DNA of 64,000 nucleotides from Sialis fuliginosa (lineage: Eukaryota; Arthropoda; Insecta; Megaloptera; Sialidae): assembly GCA_961205875.1 (NCBI GenBank), contig OY540817.1:11257001-11321000 (forward strand). Reading direction: 5' to 3'. Every line of letters begins with the position of its first letter. Position 1 is the stretch's first letter. The notes below the pieces were generated by a model that was given only the letters and a program-made list of their open reading frames with translations, did not search any database and was not told the origin of the DNA. The translations under genes and the position numbers were made by a program. Shown here one piece after another: positions 49,389-60,862 of the stretch.

Positions 49389-49825
49389 ATAGATTAATAT
49401 TCAGAAATGGTAGTAATCAAATATTAACAAATATTTCTAATTCAGTACTTTTAATTAAAAAAATAGCTATTACTGGGGTCATATCCAAGACTGATGCAAG
49501 TTACATTTTTGAAAGGGGCGTATTTTGACAACCCCCTTGCTGCGGCCCTGTATATATATATGCAATGACATACCACACTTACGTACGTGTACAACATGTA
49601 TTAAATTACGGAAATATTTTATAACATAACCTCGTAATGAGTTTATGAGCCGCAGTAAAAACTAATTTGTACCAAACAACAAAAAATAACTAAAATTACT
49701 GAAATTATTCATGTTACATAAATGCATTAAAATAGATAATCTTGTAAAAAGTGAGCCATATTTATCATTAATTGTCTTTTAACTGTTTTATTATCTTATG
49801 TTACATTTATAAAAAACGCTGCTAT

Positions 49826-50365
49826 GGATACCACGGGACTTTCTTATACGTAATACTGACAGTGAATAAATAAAACCAATCTGGCTAACTGATAAAAGGT
49901 AGAAAACATTTTTTCCAAACACAAAAAATCGAAAATTGACAAGAGTAAACATCCTTTACCGGTTGTATGATCGTTTTCAAATATAAGAGGTTTTCTTCCT
50001 TGAAGGAAATTGATCTAAACATAAATTTTCACCCTTCTACATATGTTTTGAATCTGAGATTTTGATGAAAATATTCGTTTTTACCTGAATACATTCTGTC
50101 GATTTTTGCCATGGTATTTGTTTGTCTGTCACTGTAACTCCAAAATGACAAATCGTAGAAGGGTGAAATTTTATATTTAAAAAGAAAATCTTATGTTTTT
50201 TTAAATAATCTTTCAACCAGAAACGGATAATTTCTCTTGTCGATTTTTTAGTTTTTCTAATTATTTTTGAAACTGTATGATTTAAAAGTTATAGAGATTA
50301 TTATTATGTTTGTATAATTTATGCCCCATTCATTTTTTACAGCGTATAAGAAAGTCTCATGGACA
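49826..50365. mobile_element. TIR element (GACTTTCTTATACG family)
   Basis: The left end contains ACGGGACTTTCTTATACG, the right end CGTATAAGAAAGTCTCATGG. The arms share further inverted blocks such as TTCACCCTTCTAC and GTAGAAGGGTGAA around the middle. The boundaries are approximate. Confidence 0.7.
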
Positions 50366-51267
50366 TTGTAAAATGAATTTTTAGTTGTTAAAAATTTTGG
50401 AAGGTATAAAATTCTGCATTGCTAATTATGAAAGGTGCATTGTGTAAAAAGAAAGAAAAAAATGTAGGTAATAAAATAGGTAAATATACTGTAAGAAATC
50501 ATTGGATTTCCGATAGTAATTACAGTTTTATCCATTCTATAATATGCAGATCTAACAAGTTAAAATTTACAGAATGAATCAATAAAATTATTAAATGAAT
50601 AGTAAAAATTACTATGATAAAACTGTAAGTTCTATTGAAGGCCATTTTAAATTGACAGTTCTTTCGTAAAAATAAATATGAAATTTCTTAATTACAGGGC
50701 TATACGACAATTTTCCCTAATTATTCTTTTAAAAATCATGCCTTAATTTTCCTAGAATATTTTTTCCGTGTATAAGCATTTCAAAAATAAACATTAAATT
50801 TTAACAGAAACAAAAAAACAATCGATTTTATTGTTTATTCTTTAGAAATGTGTAGGCATCATTCATAACTGAATAAACAATTTAACACAATGCATATTTT
50901 TTATTTAATATCCAAAATAACGTACCATCGAAATGTGATAATTATTAAGCCAGCAGATAACGAACCATTTTAAAACTATAACCAGAATTGTGATATATCG
51001 ACAGTAGATGGTGAAATTAATCCAATGAAAAAAATAAAAAAAGAATCATATGTTGTTTGACCTGTACATGTGAGTCACATTTGAAAATATACCCTCCCCC
51101 CTCCCACTTCACCGCAAACCCAACAACCACGAGTTGTTGAGAAGTTATAGAAAGTTAAACGTGATATATATTTTAAAATAAAATAATTTTTTTTCTTCGA
51201 AATATGGAGTACATTGTAATAAGAATTATATGTAATTAATGTTATAAATATAATTGATATTAATATA

Positions 51268-51581
51268 CAGGGTGTCCCGTAAACATACCGACACGCTTTC
51301 AGGAGTTGCCGAGGACATTAAAATAATCGTTTTTTGTTAATAAAAAAAAGGACCCCGCGTAAAAACAATGAATTTTGTCATTTGATTGAAATTTGGATTT
51401 TGGATTTTCGTAGTTTACACCTATTACAACTTTTGATCAGCACGCTTTCAACTGTCATTTTCATAAAAAATTTCAACCAAAACACCAAATTCATTTTTTT
51501 TTGTGGAGTCTTTTTTTTGCTCGACTGCTAAAACGGCTCTTTTCCTTGACAAAGTGTGTCGGTATATTTACGGGCACCCTG
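51268..51581. mobile_element. TA-flanked MITE, CAGGGTGTCCCGTAAA ends (314 bp)
   Basis: The left end CAGGGTGTCCCGTAAACATA and right end TATATTTACGGGCACCCTG are inverted repeats flanked by TA (51266-51267 and 51582-51583). The next blocks, CCGACACGCTTT and AAAGTGTGTCGG, continue the TIR. There is no transposase. Confidence 0.88.
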
Positions 51582-52029
51582 TATATATGTAAATATGTAT
51601 AAAAATATGTCGATATAATTAAACCAAGATGGTGGAGATTTTGTGTCTAAGTTTTTAGAGCAGCCAGTCACCGAAGTTGCAGCTAAATGAACTTATTATT
51701 AATTTTACACTTGTATGTAGATGTAATTATATTTATTGTACCCATTCTAATGTAGATATGTTGTGTGACATTAGCATGGTGCAGTGTCGGTGTCAAGTTG
51801 CACCGGGAGACCGCAGGGGCTCTGTTACAGGCCCAGTAACCAGTGAAACGTGAAGAGATTTTTATCCCAAGTCGCGCATTTACAGTTGCTTATCAACAGC
51901 GCAGTTAATAAATGTTTATGTATGTGTACTTGTGTAGATATGATGGGAATCGTTGAAACGATGTATAAAATGTTAGTAGATATATGTATGTATAATATAA
52001 TCCAATGAACATGTAATATGTTACATGTA

Positions 52030-52627
52030 GGGTCAACTGGGGTAAAAGTGAAACAAAATACAAATCTTTCATGTTTTTTGACAGTTAACGATAGAAATTC
52101 ATACTTTAATTTTTTCTACTAGATGCGACTATGAATAACCATTTTAAATACTTACGTCATTTGAACTGTACGATACAACACGGACTTGAAAAATGAAAAA
52201 AGTGTGTTTAATTTTTAACCTCTAATTTGGGAAAAAGTGAAACAGGTAAGGGAAAAAGTGAAAAAGGCCTCTAATGGAAAATATGTCTCGAAAAATTAAA
52301 AGAAAAGCTACAAAGGCAACTTTGATTTATCTTCTTTGTGGCATATCAATGTGAAATTGTAACATTAATTAATATCTGAGCTATACTGAAAGTTATATGC
52401 AAAGAATTAAAATTTAATTCACACATTTTGGCATCGACTACCAGGGAAATCTGTAGGGATGACACATCACTTATTAGGCGATTCATATTTTCAGGTCGCT
52501 TTAACAAAACCTTTAATGATGATGTCAGTTTTTATAATTCTCCTATAAACAAATTAGTTTTTTAGTTGCAAGCTTGTTTCACTTTTACTCCATTTTTTTG
52601 GTGTTTCATATTTACCCCGCTCGACCC
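52030..52627. mobile_element. TA-flanked TIR element, GGGTCAACTGGGG ends (598 bp)
   Basis: The left end GGGTCAACTGGGGTAAAAGT and the complement of the right end, GGGTCGAGCGGGGTAAA, form imperfect TIRs flanked by TA (52028-52029 and 52628-52629). Internal repeats GGGAAAAAGTGAAAC and GTTTCACTTTTACTCC are also seen. It has no recognised coding. Confidence 0.8.
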
Positions 52628-53367
52628 TACTATATAACTAACGAGCACTTTGGAACGGAGTTTAAAACTTATATTATAATTACTGTGTTTATTAGCAGTG
52701 GCGGGTCGGAAACCTTAGGCAGAATAAACATTCGGTTCCCTCTATTTCTTGCCGAATAAAAAAAATTAAGTAAAAAGGCTTTCAAACATACATACATTTT
52801 TTTTTACTTATTTCCTCAGCTCACCCTTCACTGCATATATTATTGAGTTATACAAAAATGGCTAAAGATTGGAAAATATTATTTTAAATAATTCTCAAGA
52901 GGAATTTCAATATCTATATTTGAAAAAACACATTATTATTTATTGTAAACATAAAAAAAATATAGAACATACTCTGACAGTGAGTGAATATTTTAAAGAA
53001 GTAATTTTCATAGTTTCTACTTCGTAAATTTACAATCATATAAAATATCTCAAACGTCAAGAAACCACCGTTCTTTTGTTATTTAAATTTTTTCATCTCG
53101 TTACGACCATAATATTTTCCCAACCAAAATTAAACAGACTTAATTTCATTTCGCAAATTTGCATAAAGGAATAAACGCCGCAAAATTAATTCAAACAAGT
53201 TTTGGCTTAAACAAGAAGAAGAAGAAAGCGCACCTGTACTATAATCAGGGGGGCGTTAACCGTTTAAACGGTACGTAACAATACGTTCATGACCTTAACA
53301 GTTGACCGTCGATCACTTTCTCCGAGATTCGCACACACCTGCACCGGTTAAGAGAAAACGCAATCGC

Positions 53368-53382
53368 GGGGGGGGGGGGGGG
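53368..53382 (+). repeat. Poly-G run (15)
   Basis: Fifteen G in a row within TCGC…CTTG. The upstream ~110 bp (ACCGTCGATCACTTTCTCCG, CACACCTGCACCGGTTAAG) is a small non-repeated, GC-richer stretch. Confidence 0.95.
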
Positions 53383-53499
53383 CTTGTTTATACTCGTGTA
53401 TACCCTCAGGGATAAATCAATTGATTACCGTAACAACTTATGTTTAGTTCTCTTGGAATACTATATTATTGATATTGCACAAAAATAATTAAATAATTA

Positions 53500-53900
53500 C
53501 TTCCTCGCAATATCGAAGATACGAGAAGCTTTGTTTGTGATCGTTTTAAAATGAGGCAAAAGAAATTGTTCTTCGATTTCAAAATTTTAAATCGATCTTT
53601 CCGTTTCAGGTCAAGACAAACACTTTTCGTTCCGTGTCTGTCTGTCTGTCCCCTGAATCCTTGTCACACGCATAAATCATGAACCACTGAACCGATATTA
53701 ATGAAACTTGGTTGGTTTGTTAATTGGGTCTGGCTTGAGGACGGTCCCATTTCAAAATCATCAAAATCGTGTGAAGGAGGATGGGTGACATCTGACATCC
53801 CAAAATATTTATTTTTTCAAGATATTTCAAGAATGACACATGTTATGTGAAAATTTTATAGTATCTTTTTTTTTGTAGAGCATACAATTTCCTATAATAT
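53500..53900 (+). repeat. Interspersed repeat, family E copy (inverted to 61.8 kb)
   Basis: CTCGCAATATCGAAGATACG, GATCGTTTTAAAATGAGG, ATCATGAACCACTGAACCGA and ATCATCAAAATCGTGTG. The reverse complement of the same blocks is found at 61790-62130, and more diverged pieces at 13180-13520, 28390-28500 and 63220-63450. It has no recognised ends. Confidence 0.8.
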
Positions 53901-54587
53901 ACATAGGTTTACAACGTTTGTTACAGTCATTTTAAAATAATTATCTGAAATTTTGAACTATACTATTTAACTAATATTTTCAAACAATCCCGAAGTTTAT
54001 AGTTTTCTTTACCTTATTATCGGAAATTTTAATTAACTTTACTTATACCCGGGCATTAAGAGTTGTAACTTCGAAATTAGATGTCGGAATGATTTTATAT
54101 TTTAATACATAAAACTAGATTATATAAAGAACATTTTAAAACCCAAAGTTTGTGAGATGTATAGTTCCAAAATACTATGTTACCAATCAGAAGATTTTTT
54201 GTCTAGAATTTTCGACGGAAATCTCAATACTTGGTAGAAATTGTTATCTAAATTAATTTATTTCATTATTTGATAATGCACTATGAGAATATAAACAATA
54301 CAAATATGTAAAACAATTATTCCTTTATAAATTTTGTTGTTTCATTTTGTATTATAAACAAATTCTTTAATTATCGACTAAAAGTATCAAACGGTTCGCC
54401 GCCATTGATTCTAATAGGAAAATAATTTAAAGAAGAAAATCTCTATTTAAAAAATAGTGAAACTTAGTTCCAAGTAATTTGTAATTTCCTACAAACAACA
54501 ATGAGCTATTAACGAGTGTTTTATTATTGGCGTAATGCGAACGTAAACAAATGAAGCGTGGTATTAACGGTGGTTTTCTTTTTCCAG

Positions 54588-54659
54588 TTGGACAATGCAT
54601 ACGACCAAATAATCGTACCGCTAGATAGCTTCAGGAAGGAGCACATTGGAGGTGTTAAG
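54588..54659 (+). CDS. Graf: Graf BAR-domain exon B
   Basis: This is a 72-bp exon of 24 whole codons, starting LDNAYDQIIVPLDSFRKEHI and ending GGVK. It continues exon A in phase 0 (…ERDRM then LDNAYDQ…) and contains the FRKEHIG signature seen in GRAF-family BAR domains, where a Pro-Leu-x-x-Phe-Arg-Lys segment is strongly conserved. The acceptor is ttctttttccag (54576-54587) and the donor is gtatga from 54660. Basic residues here and in the next exon belong to the BAR coiled-coil face that contacts membrane in this family; that role is family knowledge, not visible in the DNA. The exon sits alone between an 18.6 kb intron and a 1.26 kb intron and would be hard to find without the family match. 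Confidence 0.92.
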
Positions 54660-55914
54660 GTATGAATAAACATTTATCTAGATATAATATATGTAGGGTG
54701 TCCCATGGGAAGGAAACTAATCAGCTGTCATTTTCAAACGGATGCTGTTATTGAAAAATAAAATAGTGTTGAAAATAAGAGACATCAATTTATTTTATTG
54801 ATGAAAAATATGCTAAAATTATCGATAATTATGTTAAAAATAACACAAAAAATTATTTTAATTTATTTTTTATATTTATTGCCCTAAAATGGATTGACGT
54901 AACGCATAAGTTTAAATAAGTAATGAGTTATAACCTTTTTAGTGTGGTTTCACTCTTTAATTAATTTTTTTCGTATTTAATACGAAAACTGCTATACAGT
55001 TTTCCTCTAGAAAAGAAGCACTTTTCGAGAGTAAAAGTCAGATTCATTTTGACGCGCACGGACTTGCTTCTACCATAGCTCGAATAAAATTGCAGACTCC
55101 TTTTTTCAACGCAATTTTTGTTTTTTCAATAATTGCTTCCAGTTGAAAATGTCATCATACATTTTTTCTTTGTGCTTCCAATTAACAGGAATATGTATTG
55201 AAATCAGTTCAACAAGACGCGTAATTTAATATCCCACTTTTGCATATGAGGAGGTGAGTTCCAAAACTCATTCCTTCCATTTTAAAAAATAATCGAGATA
55301 CAGTGGTTTTCGAATGAATTTTTGGCATTCTCTGTAATGTCAGTTTTGAGCAAAACTCGCTCAATTATAATATGATTGAGCGAATTTTGCTCAAAGGGAC
55401 ATAACAATATGAAAGAATGCCAAAAATTCTTTCAAAATCCACTGCATCTCGATTGTTTTTTTAAAATGGAATAAACTAGTTTTGGAGCCACCTCCTCATA
55501 TAGAAAAAAGGTCTTTTTTTACGTAGATTAATTATATATTTTCAAGAATTAGCAGACAATTTTACCAATACATTAATTCCAAGCAGTTCAATTGGTAGTT
55601 TTTGAGTAAACCTGAACCCTGAAAAAAGAAGATTTTTGAACCCAAATAGTTTTCACCATGCTGAACCCGAAACAAAATTTATATTTGAACTCATAAGTAA
55701 AATCCAGTTCAAGTCCCTGATTTTAACAATCAATTTCACTTTAAATTATCCTTGATATTGAGATTAAAACCACGGTAATGGTGTGTTTCTCCCTTCTGAT
55801 AATTTCGCCCTCTTTCTGAGAAAATATTAATAGATTTTCCCTGGCTTTAATCAACACACGTGTGGTTGTTTCTAATCTCTGTCCAAGATACCACTATTAT
55901 TGTTATTGTTGCAG
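54660..55914 (+). other. Graf: Intron between Graf exons B and C (1,255 bp)
   Basis: This phase-0 intron has a gtatga donor and a gcag acceptor. It carries one foldback MITE (55244-55501). Near 54694 there is an orphan transposon-like end, GTAGGGTGTCCCATGGG, resembling MITE termini elsewhere in the window but with no matching right end. Confidence 0.9.
55244..55501. mobile_element. Foldback MITE, copy 3 (between exons B and C)
   Basis: The arms are ATATGAGGAGGTGAGTTCCA … and … GGAGCCACCTCCTCATAT, an almost full-length palindrome of 258 bp with apex GCTCAATTATAATATGATTGAGC. It sits in the 1.26 kb intron, 0.58 kb after exon B and 0.41 kb before exon C. Confidence 0.9.
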
Positions 55915-56016
55915 GAGGAGAAAAAGAAATTCGATAAGCAAACTGCAAAGTTCTGTCAGACGCAGGAGAGATGCCTGAACATGTCGACCAAGAAACAGGG
56001 AAACGCACTCCAGGAG
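55915..56016 (+). CDS. Graf: Graf BAR-domain exon C
   Basis: This is a 102-bp exon of 34 codons, beginning EEKKKFDKQTAKFCQTQERC and ending KKQGNALQE. It follows exon B in phase 0, giving the family string FRKEHIGGVK-E-KKKFDK…KFC…QER-LN-STKK…LQE. It lines up with the stretch of GRAF/OPHN1 that leads into 'EAD…' of the next BAR helix. The acceptor is ttattgttattgttgcag ending at 55914; the donor is a consensus gtgagt from 56017. Together the three exons give 110 uninterrupted codons, strong evidence that the gene is functional rather than a retrocopy, because introns and phases are kept. The next exon (expected to start with an Ala-Asp pair) was not found in the remaining 8 kb. Confidence 0.93.
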
Positions 56017-56204
56017 GTGAGTAATCAAGGGGATGATTAACTGTTGTTGGATAAGATTACTCTTCTGTTTGATCCAGTAGGGGGGTGGGGGGACTATTCA
56101 CGTGTACCCGGATTACGGCTCTATGCCCGCAATGAATTGTGTGCGTGGGTGTTGTGCTCATAGGAAACTTCTGTTTGTTTCTGTTCGATTTTTCTATTTT
56201 TTTT

Positions 56205-56570
56205 TTATTAGAGTTTCGAAGTCCGTCTGTTTTTTCAGTCAAAGCAAAATATCTCGTAAACTATATAAGTTAGAAATTTGATAATTGTACTGAATATGTA
56301 AAATGATGCCCTCTAGTAAAATATATACTAAGGAACTAAAGCTATGTAAATAAAATATTTTTTTGTATCAAGGCATGTATATTATATTCAAAATGTATAA
56401 CCAAACCAGTGAAATTTTACCGTTTTTCTTATTTTTTTCTAAATCAAAAATGGCGCATGCAAATTAAAAAAAATGTATACCAAGACGTGTGGGACATCAT
56501 GTAGTAGAATATGACCATTTTTTTTTTTTTTTAACTCAAAAATGGCGCCATCAGGGGGCTAAAAGCAGTA
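56205..56570 (+). repeat. Interspersed repeat with 'AAATGGCG' block, copy 2
   Basis: Same block order as 24225-24668: CCGTCTGTTTTTTCAGTCAAA, AAAATATCTCGTAAAC, TATAACCAAACCAGTGAAAT, AATCAAAAATGGCGCATGC, TAACTCAAAAATGGCGCC. Confidence 0.75.
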
Positions 56571-56833
56571 TTTTATTTTGCCCTCCCTCCTCTTAACTCA
56601 ATAACTACTGGTTCAAAAAATCCGAAAAGAATTTAATAACGAAGCTTTGGTGGGACTACCAACGACAAATACTTAAGTCAACAACATTTCAAATTTTTAT
56701 GCTTAAAACGTTATTTGAACCAAAAAATAATTATTTGTACTAATAGTTTGAAAAATTTAGGTTGTGATTTTTTTTTTGTGAATTCAACTTGGAATATATA
56801 CATATATTCGTTTAGTACATCTTTATACTTTTA

Positions 56834-56859
56834 AATATATATATATATATATATATATA
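56834..56859 (+). repeat. (AT)13 microsatellite
   Basis: A pure AT dinucleotide run of 26 bases. Confidence 0.95.
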
Positions 56860-57228
56860 CTTATGTATATGTAGGTACCTACTTTACATTAATACATAAT
56901 TAAATACTTATACAAAAGTATTCAAATATATTTTACTTCTAAATGCATACTATAAAAAATACATTATACGGCAGCGAAATATATACAAAATAATTATGAC
57001 AAATATATATTTATACAATTTAATAACTTTCAGAAATGAGGAATTTTATCTCCACATTTTTTCTTTTCGCATTTTTATATAGCACAAAAAAAAATCGTAA
57101 ATTACAAAATTTCCTCCCTTATTTATCCAGAGTGCATTGTACCTACAACTACGAAAAAAAGTAAATAAATTTCACATTTCGACGACAAATTTCCAACTGC
57201 ATACAAAAAACGAGCAGGTCATCAACCT

Positions 57229-57520
57229 CTACAGTGTGCATTCTACACCCCGTCTCCCTCGCTCCCCCTCCACATACAATGGGTATGCTTCACAAACCGC
57301 CGGATCACGTTCCGGTGTCTCCCGGAGCAGAGTGCGTGGCGCCAGCGCCCGGAACGACGCTCTCCACCCCCTCCCCTCTCTCTCACATACACATATACAC
57401 TTCCCCCTTTTCGTGTTATGACGCCGCGCCGGTAGCACGTGTTTCCCGGCGGCGGCGTCGTTAAGTCAGCCGGTGCGCATGCGCGGTTCGCTCTGGTTTT
57501 ATCAATGAACCGCCCACGTT
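57229..57520. promoter_or_regulatory. GC-rich pocket with an NRF1/EWG-type palindrome
   Basis: A ~290-bp island of high G+C and CpG in an AT-rich intron, with pyrimidine-rich tracts (CCCCGTCTCCCTCGCTCCCC; CACCCCCTCCCCTCTCTCTC), CGCCGCGCCGG, an E-box CACGTG (57437-57442) and TGCGCATGCGCG (57474-57485), which matches the NRF1 consensus YGCGCAYGCGCR (EWG in insects). Several short frames cross it on both strands but none shows a family motif. A regulatory or internal-promoter role is inferred. Confidence 0.45.
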
Positions 57521-58141
57521 GCCCCCCTTCTTCCCCCGTGTTAAGTCGATTGATGTTGCTGAAAACCCACGTTCTCTGTGTTATGTATTGATTGCGGCAA
57601 TTGACTGCTTTGTTGTGCCAAAAATAGAACGTTTTTCGTAAAATTTTGCTTTCAGAAAGGTTAATGGTATATTTAGAAATATTGATTCATCCGTATTTTA
57701 TATTAATGTGGACTTGTTGGAGATAGATTAGAATAATGTATTCATCTGGCAGAGTTCTTGAAATTCTCGTTTTTTTTATTTTGTGAATACTTAAAGTCTG
57801 TCAATTCTGACCGATATCAATGAAACTATTATTCAGTTTTTTTCATCAATTAGTTTCGAAGTTACAGGCATAAAAATCATTTCTTTTAAAGTTGTCCAGT
57901 TTTTACCCCTTTTTGCGATATTTTTTAAAATAAAATATTACTTATTTCTGAAATTAGCTCAATAAGGCGCGTATTTTGATACCCTACTTGTAAATTAGAT
58001 TTATCATATTTTCTATATTTCAAATTTCAGCTAAATTCGGTAACTTTTGAGTTAAGCTTCAGACGGACAGACAGACAGACAAAAGAACTTCGTTAATAAC
58101 AATAATAATTACGAATACCTACACCTACTAGCAGTAATATT

Positions 58142-58853
58142 TCTAAATATAAAAAATGAATGTTCGTTAGTATGAGGCTTATTAACTCGATCGGGAATTA
58201 CTGAACCGATTTCAATGTGGTTTTCACCAATTGTTAGATCATTTTTCTGTGCATGTTCATGGCTATTAATATTTTATAAAAACCTAAGATTTAACATCAA
58301 AAACTAAAAAAATCTTTATTAAGTCGTGTTTTGTTTCCATGATGTTACAGCATACAACTGTCATTTATATACAATCATAGTAGCCATGGAATAAAGAATT
58401 TTATAATTTACGGTTTCAATATTTTATTAATTTAGGTCACTATGATCACTACTCTTTCAAATATTTTGTTGAACAATTGGATGATTTTGACACATGTTAC
58501 AATTAAATATTTTGAAATATATTGATCGAAAATTGAAATATAAAGAAAGGTGAAATATGGAAATTGGTTATGATTATTACTAACCTATTTATTTATTTTG
58601 ATTTTCATACAAATTCTAAGACGGAACCTGGTGTTTTTGGGAGTTTGAAAATTTAATTTTACACGATTTTCTCAGTAACTACTGAACGGATTTTAGTCTG
58701 GTTTTCACTAATGGATAGGTTAGGTTTAGGTGTAATTTATGATTTACAGTGAACCGTGTGTTAGGTGAGTATGTTGGGTGGGCATGTAGAATATTTTAGG
58801 TCACTATGATTTTGTGGTTATTACCCCGGGTAACACCGGGTCCAGTGCGCTAG
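58142..58853 (+). mobile_element. Helitron-like element, family A copy 3
   Basis: It starts TCTAAATATAAAAAATGAAT and ends CGGGTCCAGTGCGCTAG followed by T (58854). The 3' hairpin is intact here: CCCGG-GTAACA-CCGGG. The ACTGAACCGATTTCAATGTGG and GTGAACCGTGTGTTAGG blocks match copy 1. Only one full TGTTGGGTGGGCATG unit is present. Confidence 0.85.
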
Positions 58854-60002
58854 TATTAAATAAAACTTCAAACAAAATTGTATAGAATTTATACTTGATT
58901 TATTTTCTTTAAATTTAAATAAAAGTACTTTTCATTCATCGAATCCTAATCCAATAATTGCATTTCATCGTCGTTTAAGAATGTCAAAGAACGATTCTTT
59001 ATTGCTTTGATCTGTAATCAGTACGTCCTGTTTTGCAGAATCTTATCTTATTTTAGAATCCAAATATAAAGGGAATAGACAAATTGCAGAAGATCAAGAA
59101 CTTAAAAGGTTTTTCGCTTTGTCCAATGACCGAAGGCAATTTATCGGATTTTCTTCAACAGAAACGTATTAAAACAATAAAAAATCTTTGTTCGTCGTTT
59201 CTTTTTTATACCTTGTTATATGTATTATAATGATATTAATTTTATTACATGTTATACATAAATATAACTATAGGTACTCGAAAAAAAGCGTAGTGTTTTT
59301 CAATGATAATATATATATTTTAAAATATAATAATTATTGGGTATTCCATATCATCGTAACTAATTTTTTATTTAACTATAGATAGCTTTGATTGTATGAA
59401 AATGAATTACACAAAATAGAGTAGGTACCTATCAAATTATTCGTCTTATTTAAAACATAGTTTTAAATAACCTTTTTTAAAATAACGGTAAAGTATTTTT
59501 TTCATAGAAACTATATCTGTCAAAGACGAAAATTATGGATTTTGAGTTTTTAGTAATTAATAAAAATTAAAAATCACAAAATTTTAAAATGTTAAAAAAA
59601 TAGAAAAATTCGCCCACAATCATAAATAAATAATTCACTACTGAAAAAATTCAAAATTGAAAAATATTTGAAAACCAATTTAATTTATGTTTAGATAAAA
59701 TAATACCATGGTAATATTTCTTAATCCAGTCCTGCAATTGTTGACATTATTTATGACTGAAATTAACTCTAAATTTCAACTTGACATTTGTTTATATCAC
59801 GATAAAAAGCCATTCCCCCTACCACTCAGAGCGATAGAGCTTTCGGCGCTCCCCCCTTCTCCCCTTCCGGAAAGCGTCTATGGTGCATCCGGAGATCACC
59901 GATCAGAGTAAATATAGCCACAGATAGAAGTTTTGATTGATGAAAACTGGAGCAGAAACTATAAAAGGATTTTGTGATATTGATCGTGCATTTGATGGAC
60001 GC

Positions 60003-60030
60003 AAGATGGCGGCTCGGTTTGCGCATGCGC
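60003..60030 (+). promoter_or_regulatory. YY1/Pho-type site next to an NRF1/EWG-type site
   Basis: AAGATGGCGGC (60003-60013) matches the YY1-type motif common just downstream of transcription starts. Seven bases later TGCGCATGCGCA (60020-60031) is a perfect NRF1 consensus. The ATG in the first motif opens a 16-codon frame (MAARFAHAQIYCDNFR then stop). This pairing is typical of housekeeping promoters in animals, so an unannotated transcription start in the intron is possible. Confidence 0.4.
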
Positions 60031-60341
60031 AGATCTACTGTGATAATTTCCGTTAGACCTAAAACAGTGGTTGCCTATTATTTAATATCTGGTATCTAAT
60101 TTGAATTTTCTTTATATGACAAAGAAACCGATAATTGGATTTAACCTTACGGAAAAAAGTTTCTAGTGTAATTAGGGGCGGGTATATACAATAAATGGAA
60201 GAAATATTTCTTCAGAAAAAAGTTCACTCGATACATCGTTTCAGTTTTCAAGTTTAAGTCTTATCTCGGCTCGTTTGCATCCGTAACAAATAAATAAAAT
60301 AAAACACTAACTTCATTTGATTATAATATATAGGCTACACT

Positions 60342-60862
60342 CAGTGGCGCCGGAACCAATTATTTTCTATGGGGGGCATTACGAATCTCAAAAAATAAGG
60401 TGACCTAACTTTACTTGGCGTTCGTAAATTTCAAAATTGACTTCAATTTTCTTTAGATTGATAAATATACTATTAATTGTTAAAAAAAAAATAGAAATTC
60501 AGTAGAACCTCGTTAGTACGTTTTTAAAAGGATTGAGGAAAACACGTACTAACGAAATATTTTAACATGGGGTCTTATGAAAGAATGCCGGGACCTAAAA
60601 AAAACGTACTAAAGAAATTTCATTGTACTCACTTTTTATTTTTCGTTGTCTCTGTATTGAATCGTGGTTACATTTTCCAAAATCAAAGATTTTTTAAGAG
60701 TATAAAAATTACAGAAAACAGATTTTTATAATTGCACGTCGCTTCAAACTCGCCCTAAAAAAACAGGATCCAAATTTTGAGGGGGCAAAAAGTACTCATT
60801 GTCTCCACTCTCACTGAAAATTTTGGGGGGAAACTGCCCCTCCCCCGACTCCAGCGCCACTG
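60342..60862. mobile_element. hAT-type MITE with CAGTGGCGC ends (521 bp)
   Basis: The left end CAGTGGCGCCGGAACCA and the complement of the right end, CAGTGGCGCTGGAGTCG, are inverted repeats. The flanking 8-mers GCTACACT (60334-60341) and GTTACGCT (60863-60870) agree at six of eight, a decayed hAT-type duplication. Inside, at 60500-60525, is CAGTAGAACCTCGTTAGTACG, which looks like a pogo-type terminus of a nested insertion. Confidence 0.75.

Larger units (their letters stand above)
35943..54587 (+). other. Graf: Intron between Graf exons A and B (18,645 bp)
   Basis: This intron is bounded by gtaagc at its 5' end and ttttccag at its 3' end, and is phase 0 because exon A ends on a full codon. 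It contains Helitron and MITE insertions in both orientations. Unassigned AT-rich stretches include 40350-41370, 42320-44740, 50370-51260 and 53900-54580, where I see only short homopolymers, degenerate repeats and no convincing reading frame. Confidence 0.9.

Noticed and set aside
54694..54740. MITE starting GTAGGGTGTCCCATGGG just after exon B
   Set aside because: No inverted right end was found in the intron, so an element cannot be delimited.
57137..57464. Overlapping frames on both strands across the GC-rich pocket
   Set aside because: Frames open on both strands are expected where stops are rare because of GC content; no motif in any of them.
59040..59170. Stretch that looks exon-like, after TTTTGCAG and TTTTAG
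   Set aside because: The frame (NPNIKGIDKLQKIKNLKG…) does not match the next GRAF BAR segment, lacks a good donor, and is AT-rich like intron.
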